Assembly: GCA_035578005.1 (NCBI GenBank)
Contig: DATJYK010000453.1
Span: 48,946-112,945, forward strand
DNA from: Gp13-AA77 sp035578005
GTDB taxonomy: Bacteria; Acidobacteriota; Terriglobia; UBA7540
Reading direction: 5' to 3'
DNA: 64,000 bases
The translations under genes were made by a program, and so were the position numbers. Below, piece by piece: positions 34,461 through 42,793 of the stretch; the first letter of the stretch is position 1; each line of letters opens with the position of its first letter. The notes under the pieces are model-generated. The model was not told where the DNA came from. It was given only the letters and a program-made list of their open reading frames with translations, and made no database searches.

Positions 34461-34502
34461 ACAATCGGCAATGAACAATCGGCAATGAACAATCGGCAAT
34501 CG
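34461..34502. repeat. Three tandem copies of a 14-bp unit ACAATCGGCAATGA
   Basis: Exact copies at 34461 and 34475 and a variant at 34489. The complement CGATTGCCGATT occurs at 34387, so the gap between the two convergent genes can fold into a hairpin that could end both transcripts. Confidence 0.75.
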
Positions 34503-34515
34503 CAATCGCCAATGG

Positions 34516-35205
34516 TTAGAGCTGCTTCTCAATCCATTTGCGAATATGCGGAATCGAATTGCGCGGGAAGCGATGCTTTGAGTTGTAGAAGCGGAAATCG
34601 AGGGAGGCGGCGCGTTCCGCAAGCTTCCGCCGCTGATCCAGATTTCGCTCGCGGGAATACCATTCGTCTTCAGTGGCTGCAATGTGCAGAACGTGGGTGC
34701 GGGCCGCCTTGTAGATCGGGTTGCTGTGCCAATCGCCGGGCACGCCCCCACAAACGCCGATGGCGCCGCGAATCTGGTTCGGATAAGTGAAGGCGTAGCG
34801 GTAGTTGTAAGCACAGGCTTGAGAGAAGGCGAGCAAGAAGATGCGACTTTCGTCTACGTGGTGCTTGCGAACGGCAAGATGAATTAGGTAACGAATGGCC
34901 TCGTGATGAACGCGAACGGACTCTTCCATTTTGTAACTCGTGCCCCAGCCGAAGACCACAGGAAAGGTCTTGGGGTCAGTAAGGTCCTTCTTGCCGTAGC
35001 GGAGGAAAAACTCATTGTGACCTTGAAGCGAAATCACCACCATACGGCCGGCGGCGATGCGACTGGCAACCGCCATCATGGAGTCTTTGTTGCCCTGGTA
35101 TCCGTGCAACGCAATCAACAAGGGCCTGCGGCGTCGGACGCGCGCGGCCTTCGGAATCTCCAGTTCGTAGTATCGGCGGATGGTGGCGGGAAAAGAGAAT
35201 TCCAT
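34516..35205 (-). CDS. Alpha/beta hydrolase (predicted esterase)
   Basis: A 229-residue protein. I use ATG 35205 (MEFSFPATIRRYYELEIPKA); the frame is open further upstream but that overlaps the molybdopterin oxidoreductase gene and is not protein-like. Features are LLIALHGYQGNKDSM (oxyanion-hole HG), the nucleophile elbow IFLLAFSQACAYNYR, ATEDEWYSRE as the likely acid region, and NSKHRFPRNSIPHIR with the likely His. The elbow reads AFSQA rather than the usual GxSxG. No signal peptide. Similar to phospholipase/carboxylesterase family proteins. It starts 50 bp after the oxidoreductase stop, so possibly the same transcript. Confidence 0.82.
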   Translation of the reverse strand: MEFSFPATIRRYYELEIPKAARVRRRRPLLIALHGYQGNKDSMMAVASRIAAGRMVVISLQGHNEFFLRYGKKDLTDPKTFPVVFGWGTSYKMEESVRVHHEAIRYLIHLAVRKHHVDESRIFLLAFSQACAYNYRYAFTYPNQIRGAIGVCGGVPGDWHSNPIYKAARTHVLHIAATEDEWYSRERNLDQRRKLAERAASLDFRFYNSKHRFPRNSIPHIRKWIEKQL

Positions 35206-35254
35206 GATTTGCGGACAAAGACTCGCAAGCCGGGGCCAGCGCAGTCGGCGTTTC

Positions 35255-37345
35255 CTACTCCCTGATCGCGGCTTTGGCAACCTCCACCAGATTGCACTGC
35301 AGCGTAGACCCTGCTCCGAGATCGGTAAGCCGGGTCGAGAGAACGGCATTCGCGCATTTGCCCGCAGGCGTGTGTTTAGGCCACCAGAGGCCCTCCGCCA
35401 CCACCACGCCCTCGCGGGTGTCCTCCGTGATCTCCGCCTCATAACGGCATTCGCCGCGACCGTTCCAGATGCGCACCGGGTCACCCGCGGCGATGCCACG
35501 CCTCGTTGCGTCGGCGGGGTGAATCTTCAGCGTCGGCCGGCCCACGCGGCGCCGCTGCTCCTCCACCGCGCCGAAGGTGGAATTGAGAAAGTGCACCGAA
35601 GGGGGCGCCAGGAGCTGCAAAGGAAACCGCGCGTGCAGCGCCGCATTCTCCGGACTCTCGGTGCAGGCGTGATAGGCGGGCAACGGAGCGTGCCCGAGTC
35701 TCGCCATGCGCTCCGAGTAGAACTCGATTTTGCCGGAAGGCGTGTAGAAGCCGCGAGCGAACGGGTCAGCATCAGCCGGAACATTCACGCGCACGGGCTC
35801 GCCGCTCATCAGTCTTTCAACATCGATGCCCGCCAGAAACTCGGAGGGGCTGTCCAGCGCTTGCCGCATGATGTCGAGTTCAGTGTCGTCAAAGCACGCG
35901 TCAGTGAAGCCACAGCGATGCGCCAGCTCCCGAAAAACGTCGAGATTAGGTCTGGCCTCGCCAAGCGGCTCGATCGCGGGCTTACCCATCTGCAGGTAGT
36001 AATGCCCGTAGCTCTTGTAGAGGTCGAGATATTCCAGAAAGGTCGGCGCCGGGAGCACGATATCAGCGTAATCCACGGTGTCTGTATGAACCTGTTCGTG
36101 GACCACCGTGAAGAGGTCCTCGCGTTTGAGTCCCGCATGGACACGTGACTGATCCGGCGCAATTGCGGCGGGATTGGAGTTATAGACATAAAGAGCTTTG
36201 ACGGGGGGATTCCGCTCCTCGAGCAGCACCTCGCCCAGTTTCACCATATTGATCTCACGCGTGGCGGGATGGAAACGGTCGGCCCCGGTGACCGCGTCAT
36301 AGTTGAAGGCAAACGCCTGGGCAGTCTCATGATGAGCGCCGCCGCCGGGTTTGCGGAAGGCGCCTACCAGACCCGGCAGGCAAGCGATCGTACGCATCGC
36401 CATGCCGCCGTTCTCGTGCCGTGTCAGCGCGAATCCGACGCGCAAGAATGGGGCCCGCGCGCGGCCGTATCCGCGGCCCAAGTTCACAATCTCATGTTCC
36501 GTGAGCCCTGTGATGCCTGCCACGCGATCCGGAGGGTAATCACGCAGCGCCCGCTCCGCCAGCGCTTCGTAACCGAGGCAGTACCGCGCGATGTAGTCGT
36601 GGTCAACCAAGTCCTCCTTCACGAGGACGTGCATCACGCCGAGCGCCAGCGCCGCATCCGTGCCGGGACGCAAACGCAAGACGTCGTCGGCAAGGTGCGA
36701 AGTGCGGTTGCGGTAAGGGTCGATCTGCACGACGCGCGCACCGCGCTTTTGGGCAGCCTTGATGATCGGCACAAAATGAACGTTGGTGGCCGCCACGTTC
36801 ATGCCCCAGATCACGATGAAATCGGAGTGTTCGGCTTGGGCGAGATCGGTGGAAACAGCCTTGCCGATAGTCATGTCCCAGCCGGCCATGGCAGCTGGGT
36901 CGCAAATGGTGCGCAGCAGGCGGCTGGCCCCGAGACGATAGAAGAACCGGTGCCCGGCCAGACGCTGCACAATCCCGAGCGAGCCGCCATAGGAATAGGG
37001 CAGGATGGCTTCGGCGCCGTATTCGGCGGCGATGGCCAGAAAGCGCGCGGCTATTTCGCTGAGCGCTTCCTCCCAAGAGATGCGCACAAACCTTCCTTCG
37101 CCCTTCGCGCCCACGCGCCGACTGGGATAAAGAATGCGCAACGCAGAGTAGAGCCGCCGGTCATAGTGAGCGACCTTGTGACAGAGAAAACCTTGGGTGA
37201 AGGGATGATGGGGATCGCCGTCGAGACGCGTCACCCGACCGTCTTCGACCGTCGCCAGGATGCTGCAAGTATCAGGGCAGTCCAGGGGGCAGACCGTCTT
37301 GTGGACCTGGAGGGGTGAGCCTGTGTTTGTTCCTAGCGCAGCCAC
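35255..37345 (-). CDS. Molybdopterin oxidoreductase (DMSO reductase superfamily)
   Basis: A 696-residue protein. An N-terminal 4Fe-4S site is formed by Cys19, 23, 27 and 55 (VCPLDCPDTCSI, QGFLCHKV). The molybdopterin-binding core follows: RISWEEALSEIA, YSYGGSLGIVQR, TICDPAAMAGWD (Cys148 is a candidate Mo ligand), VIWGMNVAATNVHF, VQIDPYRNRTSHLADDVL, LFTVVHEQVHTDTVDYADIVLPAPTFLE in part, and a C-terminal molydop-binding domain (LKIHPADATRRGIAAGDPVR). No Tat signal, so it is probably cytoplasmic. It belongs to the group annotated only as molybdopterin oxidoreductase; no electron-transfer subunit is adjacent. Substrate unknown. Confidence 0.92.
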   Translation of the reverse strand: MAALGTNTGSPLQVHKTVCPLDCPDTCSILATVEDGRVTRLDGDPHHPFTQGFLCHKVAHYDRRLYSALRILYPSRRVGAKGEGRFVRISWEEALSEIAARFLAIAAEYGAEAILPYSYGGSLGIVQRLAGHRFFYRLGASRLLRTICDPAAMAGWDMTIGKAVSTDLAQAEHSDFIVIWGMNVAATNVHFVPIIKAAQKRGARVVQIDPYRNRTSHLADDVLRLRPGTDAALALGVMHVLVKEDLVDHDYIARYCLGYEALAERALRDYPPDRVAGITGLTEHEIVNLGRGYGRARAPFLRVGFALTRHENGGMAMRTIACLPGLVGAFRKPGGGAHHETAQAFAFNYDAVTGADRFHPATREINMVKLGEVLLEERNPPVKALYVYNSNPAAIAPDQSRVHAGLKREDLFTVVHEQVHTDTVDYADIVLPAPTFLEYLDLYKSYGHYYLQMGKPAIEPLGEARPNLDVFRELAHRCGFTDACFDDTELDIMRQALDSPSEFLAGIDVERLMSGEPVRVNVPADADPFARGFYTPSGKIEFYSERMARLGHAPLPAYHACTESPENAALHARFPLQLLAPPSVHFLNSTFGAVEEQRRRVGRPTLKIHPADATRRGIAAGDPVRIWNGRGECRYEAEITEDTREGVVVAEGLWWPKHTPAGKCANAVLSTRLTDLGAGSTLQCNLVEVAKAAIRE

Positions 37346-37560
37346 TGACGGATTCTAGCACAGAGGCCCGATTGACCCGGCTTCTCACTCCGATTGATGT
37401 GAGAAATGCCGGTTAGAAGTCACGCACGATGGCCTACGGGTTCGCGGAGTTCGTAGGTATCCTTTATAGTAACCGGGGAGTGAATGTATGCTGAAAAGGT
37501 GGAGAATTAGGGGGAAGAGCAACGTCGGAGACTTGATCGCCGCCGCCGCTTGACCCAGCG

Positions 37561-38937
37561 ATGTTAGCACTTCTGAAAGCGCTCTTGCTGGTCCTGCTAG
37601 TAGGCTTGAACGCCTTCTTCGTCTTGGCGGAATACTCTCTTCTGCGCGTGCGAAGAACGCGCCTGGAACAATTGGTATCCGAGGGCGAGCGCCGCGCGCG
37701 CCTGATTCAAGCGTTGTGGGCCGATAGCAGCCAGCTCTTTTCTGGAATTCAGTTGGGCATCACGCTGGCGAGCCTGCTGATGGGCTGGCTCGGCGAGTAT
37801 GTGGTGGCGCAGGCGCTGCTGCGCCTGCTGGAAGCCGTGCACCTGCAGCGCCACGCCTCGCTGGCCATCGCCCATGCAACGGCGGTCAGCGTCGCGTTCG
37901 TGCTTGTGACGATACTGGTGATGGTGCTAGGCGAACTCGTACCTAAGATGCTGGCCTATGAGCGCGCTGAGGCACTCGCTCTGCTGCTGGCACCTCCCAT
38001 CACCTGGTTCTTCCGCATTAGCAAACGCCCTGTCGACATTCTCGACCGGCTTTCGAGCGGTGTGATGCGGCTGCTCAGGCCCGAACCTGCGTCGCCGCAC
38101 GGCGCACAAATGACGCCGGAAGAGGTGAAGCTGATGGTCTCGGCAATTCGCCAGGGAGGCCTGCTTGAGGAAGAACAGGAGGAAATGATTCACAGCGTCT
38201 TTGAGCTCGATCGCGTCAAGGTCCGCGAAATCATGGTGCCCTGGCCGAAGGTCAGCTCCTTGCCGGCGACAAGCAATCTGAGCGAAATCCTCGGGAAAGT
38301 GGCGGGAGATCTCCACGCTCGTATCCCTGTCTACGAGGGGTCGCCCGACAACATTGTGGGTGTGCTCAACACCAAAGACTTGCTACCGTTAGTTCTGGAG
38401 CGCCAACATCGCGGCGACCCGCCCGACGCCGTTTTTGACCTTCGCCGGCTGCTTCACCAACCCATGATCGTACCCGAGACCATGTCCCTCACACAATTGC
38501 TTGAGGAAGCGCGGCCTCGGCGGGCGCAGATGGCTCTGGTGGTGGACGAGTTTGGTACGTTCGTGGGATTGGTCACACTGGACGACGTGGTGGAACAAAT
38601 TGTGGGAGAGATAGAATCCGACAGCGGGGCGAATGCCGCCGAGCGCATCAGTGCCAATGTGATGGTGCTGGACGGATCGATTGGGCTGCGCCAACTTGCT
38701 GAAGACTACGGCATCGAGCTGCCGCGAGGCGCCGGGTACGAAACGCTGGCCGGGTTCCTGCTCGACCAACTGGGCGCAGTGCCACGAGGAGGCGAAACTT
38801 TCGTCTTTGAAAACCATCGCTATGCGGTGATTGCGATGGAAGACCGGCGCATCGCTCGCGTGCGAGTGGAAAAGATTCCCGAGCCCGCTTTAGCCCACCC
38901 TCGTGCAGGGCCGCCGGCGGCGCCCGTACGTAACTAG
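37561..38937 (+). CDS. CNNM/CorC (HlyC/TlyC-type) membrane protein with CBS domains
   Basis: A 458-residue protein. Residues 1-180 form the DUF21/CNNM membrane domain (LLLVLLVGLNAFFVLAEYSL, FSGIQLGITLASLLMGWLGE, LVMVLGELVPKMLAYER). Next come two CBS domains (VREIMVPWPKVSSLPATSN; NIVGVLNTKDLLPLV; ARPRRAQMALVVDEFGTFVG) and a C-terminal CorC_HlyC domain (ERISANVMVLDGSIGLRQLA, YETLAGFLLDQLGAVPRGGE). Relatives export magnesium or cobalt. The name hemolysin in databases is historical. It converges on the SAM hydrolase family gene with 4 bp between stops. Confidence 0.93.
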   Translation: MLALLKALLLVLLVGLNAFFVLAEYSLLRVRRTRLEQLVSEGERRARLIQALWADSSQLFSGIQLGITLASLLMGWLGEYVVAQALLRLLEAVHLQRHASLAIAHATAVSVAFVLVTILVMVLGELVPKMLAYERAEALALLLAPPITWFFRISKRPVDILDRLSSGVMRLLRPEPASPHGAQMTPEEVKLMVSAIRQGGLLEEEQEEMIHSVFELDRVKVREIMVPWPKVSSLPATSNLSEILGKVAGDLHARIPVYEGSPDNIVGVLNTKDLLPLVLERQHRGDPPDAVFDLRRLLHQPMIVPETMSLTQLLEEARPRRAQMALVVDEFGTFVGLVTLDDVVEQIVGEIESDSGANAAERISANVMVLDGSIGLRQLAEDYGIELPRGAGYETLAGFLLDQLGAVPRGGETFVFENHRYAVIAMEDRRIARVRVEKIPEPALAHPRAGPPAAPVRN

Positions 38938-38941
38938 CAAC

Positions 38942-39751
38942 TCAACGGAGATCCGCTTTCGCCGCGTCTCCTTCGATCTCCAGGATGATCTCCGTACCCT
39001 TCCCAGCGCCTAGCACTTTGGCTGCCGACGCCTGACAGGCAGCAATCTCGACAAGTCCCGTGCTGCCCACGATAGCAATCGCCCCGTTCCCGCGCCCTTC
39101 CGCGTAGTTGGAAACGAGTTGCGTGATGCGGTTTTGGTTGACGACAAAACGGAAGCTGCCTTGTTGCGGTAGATGCGCGGGCCTGAAGTTGGTGATGAGG
39201 TTCCCGAACTTGTCCACGCGAAGCACCTCACCGCGAATGACGCTCGGGCTAACCCGTTCGGGTTTCGCCACAGCCACACGCACGTAGTCAGTGATCAATC
39301 CACCAAACGTTTCCGGGGCAAGCCCCTTGCTGAGCCAAGCCGCGACGGGCGCGAAGACATCCCTGCCATGAAACGTCTGGCTGACCGGCTTGCGGAAGTA
39401 GCGCTCAGCAGTGACGTGGCGGACTTCAGAGGAAGGTTCACGGTCATAAACGAGTGAGAAGACGCCATTATCCGGCCCGACGAAACGGTGCGCGGGCGTA
39501 ACGACCAAAATCGGGCGTCGCTCTGAACCTACGCCCGGATCGACGACCACGACATGAATCGTCTGGGGCGGGAAGTAGGGATAACTCTGGACCAGGGCGA
39601 GCATCCCATCCACGACGTCAAACGACTCCACCTGATGCGTGAGGTCCACAATCCTGGCCTCCGGGTTGATGGACAGAATCACGCCCTTCATAATGCCTAC
39701 GAAAGGGTCGCGCAGGCCAAAGTCTGTCGTCAGAGTGATGAGGCTCGTCAA
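38942..39751 (-). CDS. S-adenosylmethionine hydrolase/adenosyl-chloride synthase family protein (DUF62)
   Basis: About 269 residues. No ATG precedes the domain, so I propose TTG 39751 with GGAG 6 nt upstream, giving (M)TSLITLTTDFGLRDPFVG, the usual family start; the frame is open further upstream but that part is not conserved-looking. Motifs: TTDFG, PEARIVDLTHQVESFDV, VDPGVGSERRPI, FVGPDNGVFSLV, FHGRDVFAPVAA, and VDKFGNLITNF in the C-terminal domain. Most members convert S-adenosylmethionine to adenosine and methionine (SAM hydroxide adenosyltransferase); a few are halogenases. No halogenation genes are nearby, so the hydrolase role is more likely. Confidence 0.9.
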   Translation of the reverse strand: MTSLITLTTDFGLRDPFVGIMKGVILSINPEARIVDLTHQVESFDVVDGMLALVQSYPYFPPQTIHVVVVDPGVGSERRPILVVTPAHRFVGPDNGVFSLVYDREPSSEVRHVTAERYFRKPVSQTFHGRDVFAPVAAWLSKGLAPETFGGLITDYVRVAVAKPERVSPSVIRGEVLRVDKFGNLITNFRPAHLPQQGSFRFVVNQNRITQLVSNYAEGRGNGAIAIVGSTGLVEIAACQASAAKVLGAGKGTEIILEIEGDAAKADLR

Positions 39752-39824
39752 ACCAGTCTCCGTGGAGCGCTCGGCATCCCAGTAGCTCTGTAAAAGCTCG
39801 CCCGTCGCTTCATCAGCGGTTTTC

Positions 39825-40652
39825 TTATGACAGCGAGCTCTGCTGCGCGCGGCCGAAGCGCGTGAAATCGTAGTCCGGATCAAGCTCTAGGGTACGCAGC
39901 CAGGCGCGAACGGCCTCCTCTGGCTCTCCCAGAAACAGGAAACTGAAACCAAGAGCGTGATGGACGAAAGCGTCGCCGACACGGTAAACGAGCGCGTCCT
40001 GATAAGCCTCGCGAGCGCCGACCCAGTTCCCGAACCGCGTGCATTGGAAGCCTCGCTCGCAGGCTCGCGTCCAATCCTCGGTTAATGGAGTCCCCGACTC
40101 GACCGGCGTCGCCTCCTGCCGCAGCGCGAGCAGCTTCTGCGCGCAGTGTGCGAGGCTTTCACGAGCTGGTGAGCCATCAAAGATGGCCGCGGACTGCACC
40201 AGCTCGCGCAGCGCCTGGTTAAGGTCATCCCGGTTCGGTTCGCCCCCGTGAAGGAGCTTGAGCCCGCGCCGGTAGTGCTCGCGGCTTTCGAGCAACGCTT
40301 CCGTGCGCACCAGAAACTCTTCGGCCTTGGCATGGTCAGGGTCAAGTTCCAGCGCGCGGCGGTAGCACGCCGCGGCCCGCTCCAGTTGTCCCAGGGTTCC
40401 GCAGGCGCTGCCCAGTACGTAATGGGTGTCGGGCTGCTCGGGGTCAGCGCTCAGGGAACGCTCCAACGCCTCGAGTGCGTTGGCGGGCTGACGCATTTCG
40501 AGATAGCACACGCCCAGCGCACGCCAGGCTGCGGCATTCGATGGGTCCTCGGCGACGACCTCGCCGAGGTCGTCAATGGCGCCCAAGAAGTCCGCCCGAT
40601 TGAGGGCGTCAAGGCCGCGTTGCAATCGCTGTTCGAGATTCTCAGTCGGCAT
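39825..40652 (-). CDS. Tetratricopeptide repeat protein
   Basis: A 275-residue soluble protein from ATG 40652 (MPTENLEQRLQRGLDALNRA). At least three clear TPR units lie in residues 10-110 (AAWRALGVCYLEMRQPANAL, THYVLGSACGTLGQLERAAA, CYRRALELDPDHAKAEEFL) and one or two at the C-terminus (ALVYRVGDAFVHHALGFSFL, AVRAWLRTLELDPDYDFTRF). There is no signal peptide and no enzymatic domain. Probably a protein-protein interaction scaffold. It is followed at 73 bp by the SAM hydrolase family gene on the same strand; partner unknown. Confidence 0.87.
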   Translation of the reverse strand: MPTENLEQRLQRGLDALNRADFLGAIDDLGEVVAEDPSNAAAWRALGVCYLEMRQPANALEALERSLSADPEQPDTHYVLGSACGTLGQLERAAACYRRALELDPDHAKAEEFLVRTEALLESREHYRRGLKLLHGGEPNRDDLNQALRELVQSAAIFDGSPARESLAHCAQKLLALRQEATPVESGTPLTEDWTRACERGFQCTRFGNWVGAREAYQDALVYRVGDAFVHHALGFSFLFLGEPEEAVRAWLRTLELDPDYDFTRFGRAQQSSLS

Positions 40653-40755
40653 TGTGACCAACCCGCAGGATTCGATACCCACAATTTAGTTGAAGACCAA
40701 GCCGTTCAAGCCAACGGAGCTAGCGTCAATCGTCGATCAGCAGGGTGAATCTGCA

Positions 40756-41880
40756 TTAGCCGCCGCTAAACATCGCATGGTAATCACTGAAAGACAGAGG
40801 AGCCACTCGCGCCGTGGCAAGATTCTCTTCCACGTGTTCGCGCCGGCTCATGCCCACCAGTGCCGCTGTGATTCCTGGCGTGGAGCGAACAAACTGGATG
40901 GCACGCTGAGCATCGGTGTCGAGTCCAGCGAAGTGCCGCGTGATCTCACCGGGCAGTCCCTGCGCCAAGCGTCCCTGCAGCAGGCTGGCGCTCGCAAACA
41001 CCATCAAACCCCTTGAGCGTGCAGCGACCAGGGCGGGAGCGGGCTCGCCTTCCATCATCTGGGTGGCCGGATCGAGCGCCTCAAGCATGGCCAGGTTAAA
41101 GGGGAGCTGAAGGGCGCGAAAATGATGGGCAGGCCCGCCGACCTCCTCCGCGAGACCTATCACCTTTAGCAACGACACCGCTTCCGGCGCAGAAGGGCTT
41201 ACGCGATAGGCATTCCAGGTGGCCGTGCCATACGCCCGAATCTTGCCCGCGGAGACTGCGGACTCGAGCGCGGCAAAGGCTGCCGTCAGCCGTTCGTAAA
41301 ACTGCTCAGCAGTGCCGCGCTGTAACTGCGTTTCGGGATTGTGAAGGTAATACAGATCGAGCGTCTCGAGGCCCAGGTTGTGGCGGCTTACTTCGATTTG
41401 GTCCATCAGGTAGGCCGGTGACATCACGTGACAACCGGCCGCCACATCTGAGGGACTGATCAGGCCGGGGGAAATGAAGCGTTCGCGAAAGTACGCCTCG
41501 GCATCGGCGGGCTCTTCACCATCAAAGCTCAGAAAGCCCCCTTTGGTAGCCACAAAGATTTCGTCGCGGCGGAGCTTTCCTTCTTGAATCAACACGGCAA
41601 GCGTCTGGCCAATGGCCCGCTCGCTGCGCTGGTGTCGGTAATTAACCGCAGTATCGATCACGTTCGACCCAAGCTCGATCGCTTGCGTGAGCGCCTCACG
41701 ATAGAGAGCGTCCGTGGCCGCGTCGGGCTCGCCCAGGTATGTCCCGACGCCAATGGAGGCCAGTGATAGGCCTCGAAATTCGCGAAAGTGGCCCGGCAGC
41801 CGCCCAGCGAAGCGGTCGCGAAACCGCGCAGTCCCTTCTGGTGTCGCGAATCCCGGTATGAGTTCTTGTCGAAGGTTCAT
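40756..41880 (-). CDS. Aldo/keto reductase
   Basis: A 374-residue (beta/alpha)8 oxidoreductase. The AKR tetrad can be placed: Asp and Tyr in NVIDTAVNYRHQRSERAIGQ, Lys in IFVATKGGFLSF, and His in LDLYYLHNPETQL. Further family features are IRAYGTATWNAYR and the NADPH-binding end GITAALVGMSRREHVEENL. There is no signal peptide. Members reduce aldehydes, ketones or sugars with NADPH. An unusual N-terminal extension (about 40 residues) precedes SLASIGVGTYLGEPD. It stands in a run of small minus-strand stress and transport genes. Confidence 0.92.
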   Translation of the reverse strand: MNLRQELIPGFATPEGTARFRDRFAGRLPGHFREFRGLSLASIGVGTYLGEPDAATDALYREALTQAIELGSNVIDTAVNYRHQRSERAIGQTLAVLIQEGKLRRDEIFVATKGGFLSFDGEEPADAEAYFRERFISPGLISPSDVAAGCHVMSPAYLMDQIEVSRHNLGLETLDLYYLHNPETQLQRGTAEQFYERLTAAFAALESAVSAGKIRAYGTATWNAYRVSPSAPEAVSLLKVIGLAEEVGGPAHHFRALQLPFNLAMLEALDPATQMMEGEPAPALVAARSRGLMVFASASLLQGRLAQGLPGEITRHFAGLDTDAQRAIQFVRSTPGITAALVGMSRREHVEENLATARVAPLSFSDYHAMFSGG

Positions 41881-41945
41881 GAAATGACCGCGGGACGGGA
41901 GTGCAGACGCTCCCGCAGGCGCAAGGGCGAAGGGGAGGAGCGGTG

Positions 41946-42158
41946 CTAGGCGTTCTGCGTTACCTGCTTGGCCTTGGCTTTTTCCAATTCGAGTTCCAGC
42001 TCCTTCATCTTCTGCAGATGTTCCATTTCACGCATCCGCATTTCCTGTTGCACCTTAAGCTCGCGTTCGCGGTATTTGAACCACGCGCTGATCCCCACCA
42101 CCGCAATGATCATCAACCACAAGCCATTGTGATTGATTATGGAAATGATCCCGTCCAT
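41946..42158 (-). CDS. Small membrane protein with one helix and a coiled coil
   Basis: A 70-residue protein. It has one transmembrane segment (HNGLWLMIIAVVGISAWF, about 10-27), then a charged coiled coil (YRERELKVQQEMRMREMEHL and on to KAKAKQ). This plan is frequent in small acidobacterial and proteobacterial membrane proteins of unknown function, some linked to envelope stress (phage-shock-like accessory proteins). It lies between the aldo/keto reductase and UspA genes on the same strand. Function unknown. Confidence 0.75.
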   Translation of the reverse strand: MDGIISIINHNGLWLMIIAVVGISAWFKYRERELKVQQEMRMREMEHLQKMKELELELEKAKAKQVTQNA

Positions 42159-42242
42159 CTCGCGCCTCCCCTCTACCTTCCCCTTCCCTTGGCTGCTCCC
42201 ATGCCGTCCTGTGACTATTATAAGCCGTGCAGGATGGTTGCC

Positions 42243-42665
42243 CTATCGTCCCCTCACCAGGAAGATGGGCACTTCGGACTCGTGCCTCACGCGGGTAATC
42301 GTGGTGCCATAGATCAAGTCTTGAAGCAAGCGGTGACCGTGGGTGCTCATAGCGATTAGATCGCAGCCCTCCTCGCGCGCTGACTTGAGTATTTCTTCCG
42401 AAGGCTTGCCAAGACAATGTCGAGAGGAAACTTTGAAACCTTCTTTGCGCAGACCTTCCTCGAGCCCCTTTAGGTATTGCCTGTCCTCTTCCATTTCCGG
42501 CGAATCCGAAAGATTCAAATTGCTCTGCCACTGGGCGGCCCATCCGGTGGAGACGTGCAGCAGCAGAATTTCAGCTCCTGTCAGACGCGCCAGCTCTTTG
42601 ACACGAGGTAGCAGCGCTGCATCAGCATTGCTGTGGTCGAGGGCAACCAGAATCTTCTTGAACAT
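42243..42665 (-). CDS. Universal stress protein (UspA family)
   Basis: A 140-residue Usp fold: FKKILVALDHSNADAALLPR at the start, GAEILLLHVSTGW, LGKPSEEILKSAREEGCDLI, and MSTHGHRLLQDLIYGTT near the end. The ATP-binding motif GxxGx9G(S/T) is not intact (THGHRLLQDLIYGTT), so it may belong to the non-ATP-binding group. Single domain, cytoplasmic. It lies downstream of the Nramp gene, separated by a repeat. Confidence 0.93.
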   Translation of the reverse strand: MFKKILVALDHSNADAALLPRVKELARLTGAEILLLHVSTGWAAQWQSNLNLSDSPEMEEDRQYLKGLEEGLRKEGFKVSSRHCLGKPSEEILKSAREEGCDLIAMSTHGHRLLQDLIYGTTITRVRHESEVPIFLVRGR

Positions 42666-42706
42666 AGTAATTCCCCGCCCGCGGTGAATCGGAAAGCAAC
42701 GTTCCA

Positions 42707-42780
42707 GGCAAAGGCGCTAAGTCGCCAAGGCGTAGCCCGTTACCTCTTTGCGCTGACTTCGCGTTGCGCCTTTGCGTGAG
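42707..42780. repeat. Inverted repeat GGCAAAGGCGCTAAGTCGCC / GCGCCTTTGCGTG
   Basis: Degenerate inverted arms 42707-42735 and 42744-42780, made of GCGCAAAG-type units. This is a widespread intergenic repeat type, here between the Nramp and UspA genes; it may attenuate readthrough. Confidence 0.65.
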
Positions 42781-42793
42781 ATGCTTCGGTTCC

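Noticed and set aside
35206..35499. Upstream extension of the predicted esterase
   Set aside because: It lies inside the molybdopterin oxidoreductase coding sequence, and its translation is arginine-rich and unlike any hydrolase N-terminus.
38942..39751. Fluorinase/chlorinase function for the SAM hydrolase family protein
   Set aside because: No supporting halogen-metabolism genes nearby and no diagnostic loop I can identify; the common SAM hydrolase role is more likely.
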